From Phoenix dactylifera (lineage: Eukaryota > Streptophyta > Magnoliopsida > Arecales > Arecaceae): DNA of 64,000 nucleotides. Positions 62,492 to 64,000 of this stretch are shown piece by piece. The notes under the pieces are model-generated. The model had not been told where the DNA came from, ran no database searches, and saw nothing but the letters and a program-made list of their open reading frames with translations. Position 1 is the stretch's first letter. Every line of letters begins with the position of its first letter. Made by a program: the position numbers and the translations under genes. Location: assembly GCF_009389715.1 (NCBI RefSeq), contig NC_052404.1, forward strand, positions 7,524,745-7,588,744. The letters run 5' to 3'.

Positions 62492-62662
62492 CTATGCCAC
62501 TTCTTCCAAGTCAGGCAGCGACTCATCTAGGCCGGAGTCATATCCAACTTCTGCCATGCGCTGAACCAGCTTTTGTAATGCCTCATAAACTAAATCAGCA
62601 TTGGGATTCCTTCTGTCACCGGCAATGAAGCTGCATACCTTATTCCTCGCTCCAATCCAACT
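62492..62662 (-). CDS. Terminal exon encoding a PPR E/E+ tail (partial gene or fragment)
   Basis: A 56-codon frame plus stop on the minus strand. It reads SWIGARNKVCSFIAGD, then RNPNADLVYEALQKLVQR, then MAEVGYDSGLDESLPDL, closely matching the consensus CSWIEVKNKVHxFxAGDxSHP...YxxLxxLxxxMxxxGY of PLS-class PPR E/E+ tails. It is preceded by a usable acceptor (TTTTTGTTAAATTAG), so it may be the last exon of a minus-strand PPR gene whose body lies beyond 64,000. Alternatively it is the lost tail of the adjacent plus-strand PPR gene, carried on an inverted segment. No DYW domain follows. No PPR repeats are found between 62,663 and 64,000. Confidence 0.65.
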   Translation of the reverse strand, partial: SWIGARNKVCSFIAGDRRNPNADLVYEALQKLVQRMAEVGYDSGLDESLPDLEEVA

Positions 62663-64000
62663 CTAATTTAACAAAAAGGGGCCCGACCCGACCCAAACCC
62701 AAAATTCCAAAACATATAAACCTCTTTTTTCTTCGCTCTAAATATCCTTCTCAGTTTATTGAATGGACTCTCATACAAATTCCTCCATTTCTATCTCAAC
62801 ATCTACATCTCCTCTTATCTATTTTCACTTAATTATATTTAAAAATTCATATTTTATTGTTTGTTTTGGTATATTATTATTTATAATATCTTTAACTATA
62901 TGAATATATATTTTAAAAACATAATTTGTAAATTTAAAAATGATCCATCACTTGAATGAAATTAAAGATTTTTGAATGAAAAAAATTAAATTGGTTGTTT
63001 TGAGCTCTTTTAAAGATTTTAATGATTTTATACATAATTATCAATTATTATATTTCAGCTATAAAATTGCAAACCTGATTCGACTTGATCCTGACACAAA
63101 CACAAATATTTTGGATTCTATGTTATACTTGACCTCGACCCATCCAAAATAGGATTGGAAACGGGTTGTGCCAGGCCAGGCCACACCTCTACTTGAGCTC
63201 GACCCGAATTTTTTTTGGGCCTCAGTAGAGGCTTAGGCCTCCGGCCTCATGAACCAAATTGGGCCAAAACCCAATTGTAAAACTCTGGCCCAAACCTAAT
63301 TGGGCCAGCCCAAATTACGTTTTTGGGCCAAAAACTGGCCTGGCCTGAACCCCCCAAAAAAATCTTTCAATGACGCCCAAAATAAAGTAGTTATAATTCA
63401 ATATCCGGTTGTAAAATTAAGGATAATATAAAACAAATGAAATATTCAACCAATGCTTACCAACAAAAAAAAAACATTCAACCAATCAAATATACTCTAC
63501 AGCCCACTAGCCTAATGAACCCATTGGAGACTTGGAGTATTAACCAGACCCATTTTGGAATGAGCCTAAATGATTGAACCGGGCTAGGCTTGGGCCTGAA
63601 TTCAGGTTCGGACCCGGGCCGGGCCAATGATCTACCGAGCCCTGCCTGAAAAATAAATGGACTCTATAATTAAATACGAACCCAGCTCGAAATTTTTTGG
63701 GCTTAGCCTGTAGCCTAAGTTGAAGTTGGCCCAACCCGACGGGCTTCGGGCCGGTCAGAGCCCATTTCCAACCTTAATCTGAAATGACATGTTGGGTTTA
63801 AAATCTTTTCTATGAATCTAACCCAACTTTACCTAATCCGCTAATATATTGAGTTTGGGCCCAAAACCAAGACCCGAATATGAAATCAGGTTGTGTTTGG
63901 GTCAAGCATGCCTTCGTCATAACCCAACCTATTTGCAAGTCTAATAGTGGTTGGAGTCAATAATTAAATCAAAAATATAAAATTTTGTGATCCGGTTGAT
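62663..64000. repeat. GGCCC/GACCC-rich degenerate repeat DNA
   Basis: AT-rich to 63,060, then dense words such as GGGCCGGGCC, CCCGACCCGACC, GGGCTTAGCCT and TGGGCCAAAAC on both strands up to the right edge. Similar in style to the ACCC-rich element at 11.7-12.3 kb. No coding capacity and no clear ends; class unknown. Confidence 0.5.

Overview
The window is nuclear DNA of a flowering plant. It has intron-rich genes with GT-AG borders, AT-rich intergenic DNA, a plastid NFU protein, plant PPR proteins, a plant-type REDUCED WALL ACETYLATION protein, a plant AGDP1/ADCP1-like agenet protein, TRIM, SINE and Harbinger-type MITE insertions, and a nuclear tRNA-Gly. A monocot, perhaps a palm, is my guess from the general look of the genes and repeats; nothing here proves it. 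All protein homologies are recalled from memory, not from a search.

Layout. 1-14.15 kb: most of a poly(A) polymerase gene on the minus strand (8 exons found, catalytic triad intact; its C-terminus lies beyond the left edge). Its first large intron (6.7 kb) is packed with old repeats. 16.5-16.8 kb: a small single-exon membrane-protein candidate, with a compact, complete TRIM retroelement (17,257-17,788) upstream of it. 19.5 kb: tRNA-Gly(TCC), minus strand, next to a broken and truncated copy of a PRP43-type DEAH-box helicase gene (19.6-23.4 kb, introns kept). 25.3-34.1 kb: a full 15-exon RWA gene on the minus strand, reconstructed in frame to 546 aa. 34.9-36.4 kb: two Harbinger/Tourist-like MITEs, each with TTA target duplications. 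38.5-40.5 kb: an intronless P-class PPR gene (At3g48810-like). 40.5-47.9 kb: repeat-bearing intergenic DNA with one clear SINE. 47.9-51.3 kb: an AGDP1/ADCP1-like gene, minus strand, three exons each carrying one agenet pair. 52-53 kb: a decayed tandem array. 54.0-56.2 kb: plastid NFU1-like gene in three exons. 60.2-61.7 kb: a PLS-class PPR gene that stops within the E region. 62.5-62.7 kb: on the other strand, a separate exon encoding exactly a PPR E/E+ tail. 62.7-64 kb: GGCCC/GACCC-rich degenerate repeat DNA.

The genes are unrelated housekeeping functions (mRNA 3' processing, cell-wall acetylation, organelle RNA processing, heterochromatin reading, plastid Fe-S assembly). I see no operon-like or clustered pathway. 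The most distinctive items are the minimal TRIM, the intron-bearing helicase fossil, the exon-equals-module agenet gene, the split/opposite-strand PPR tail, and several repeat families that match no class I can name.
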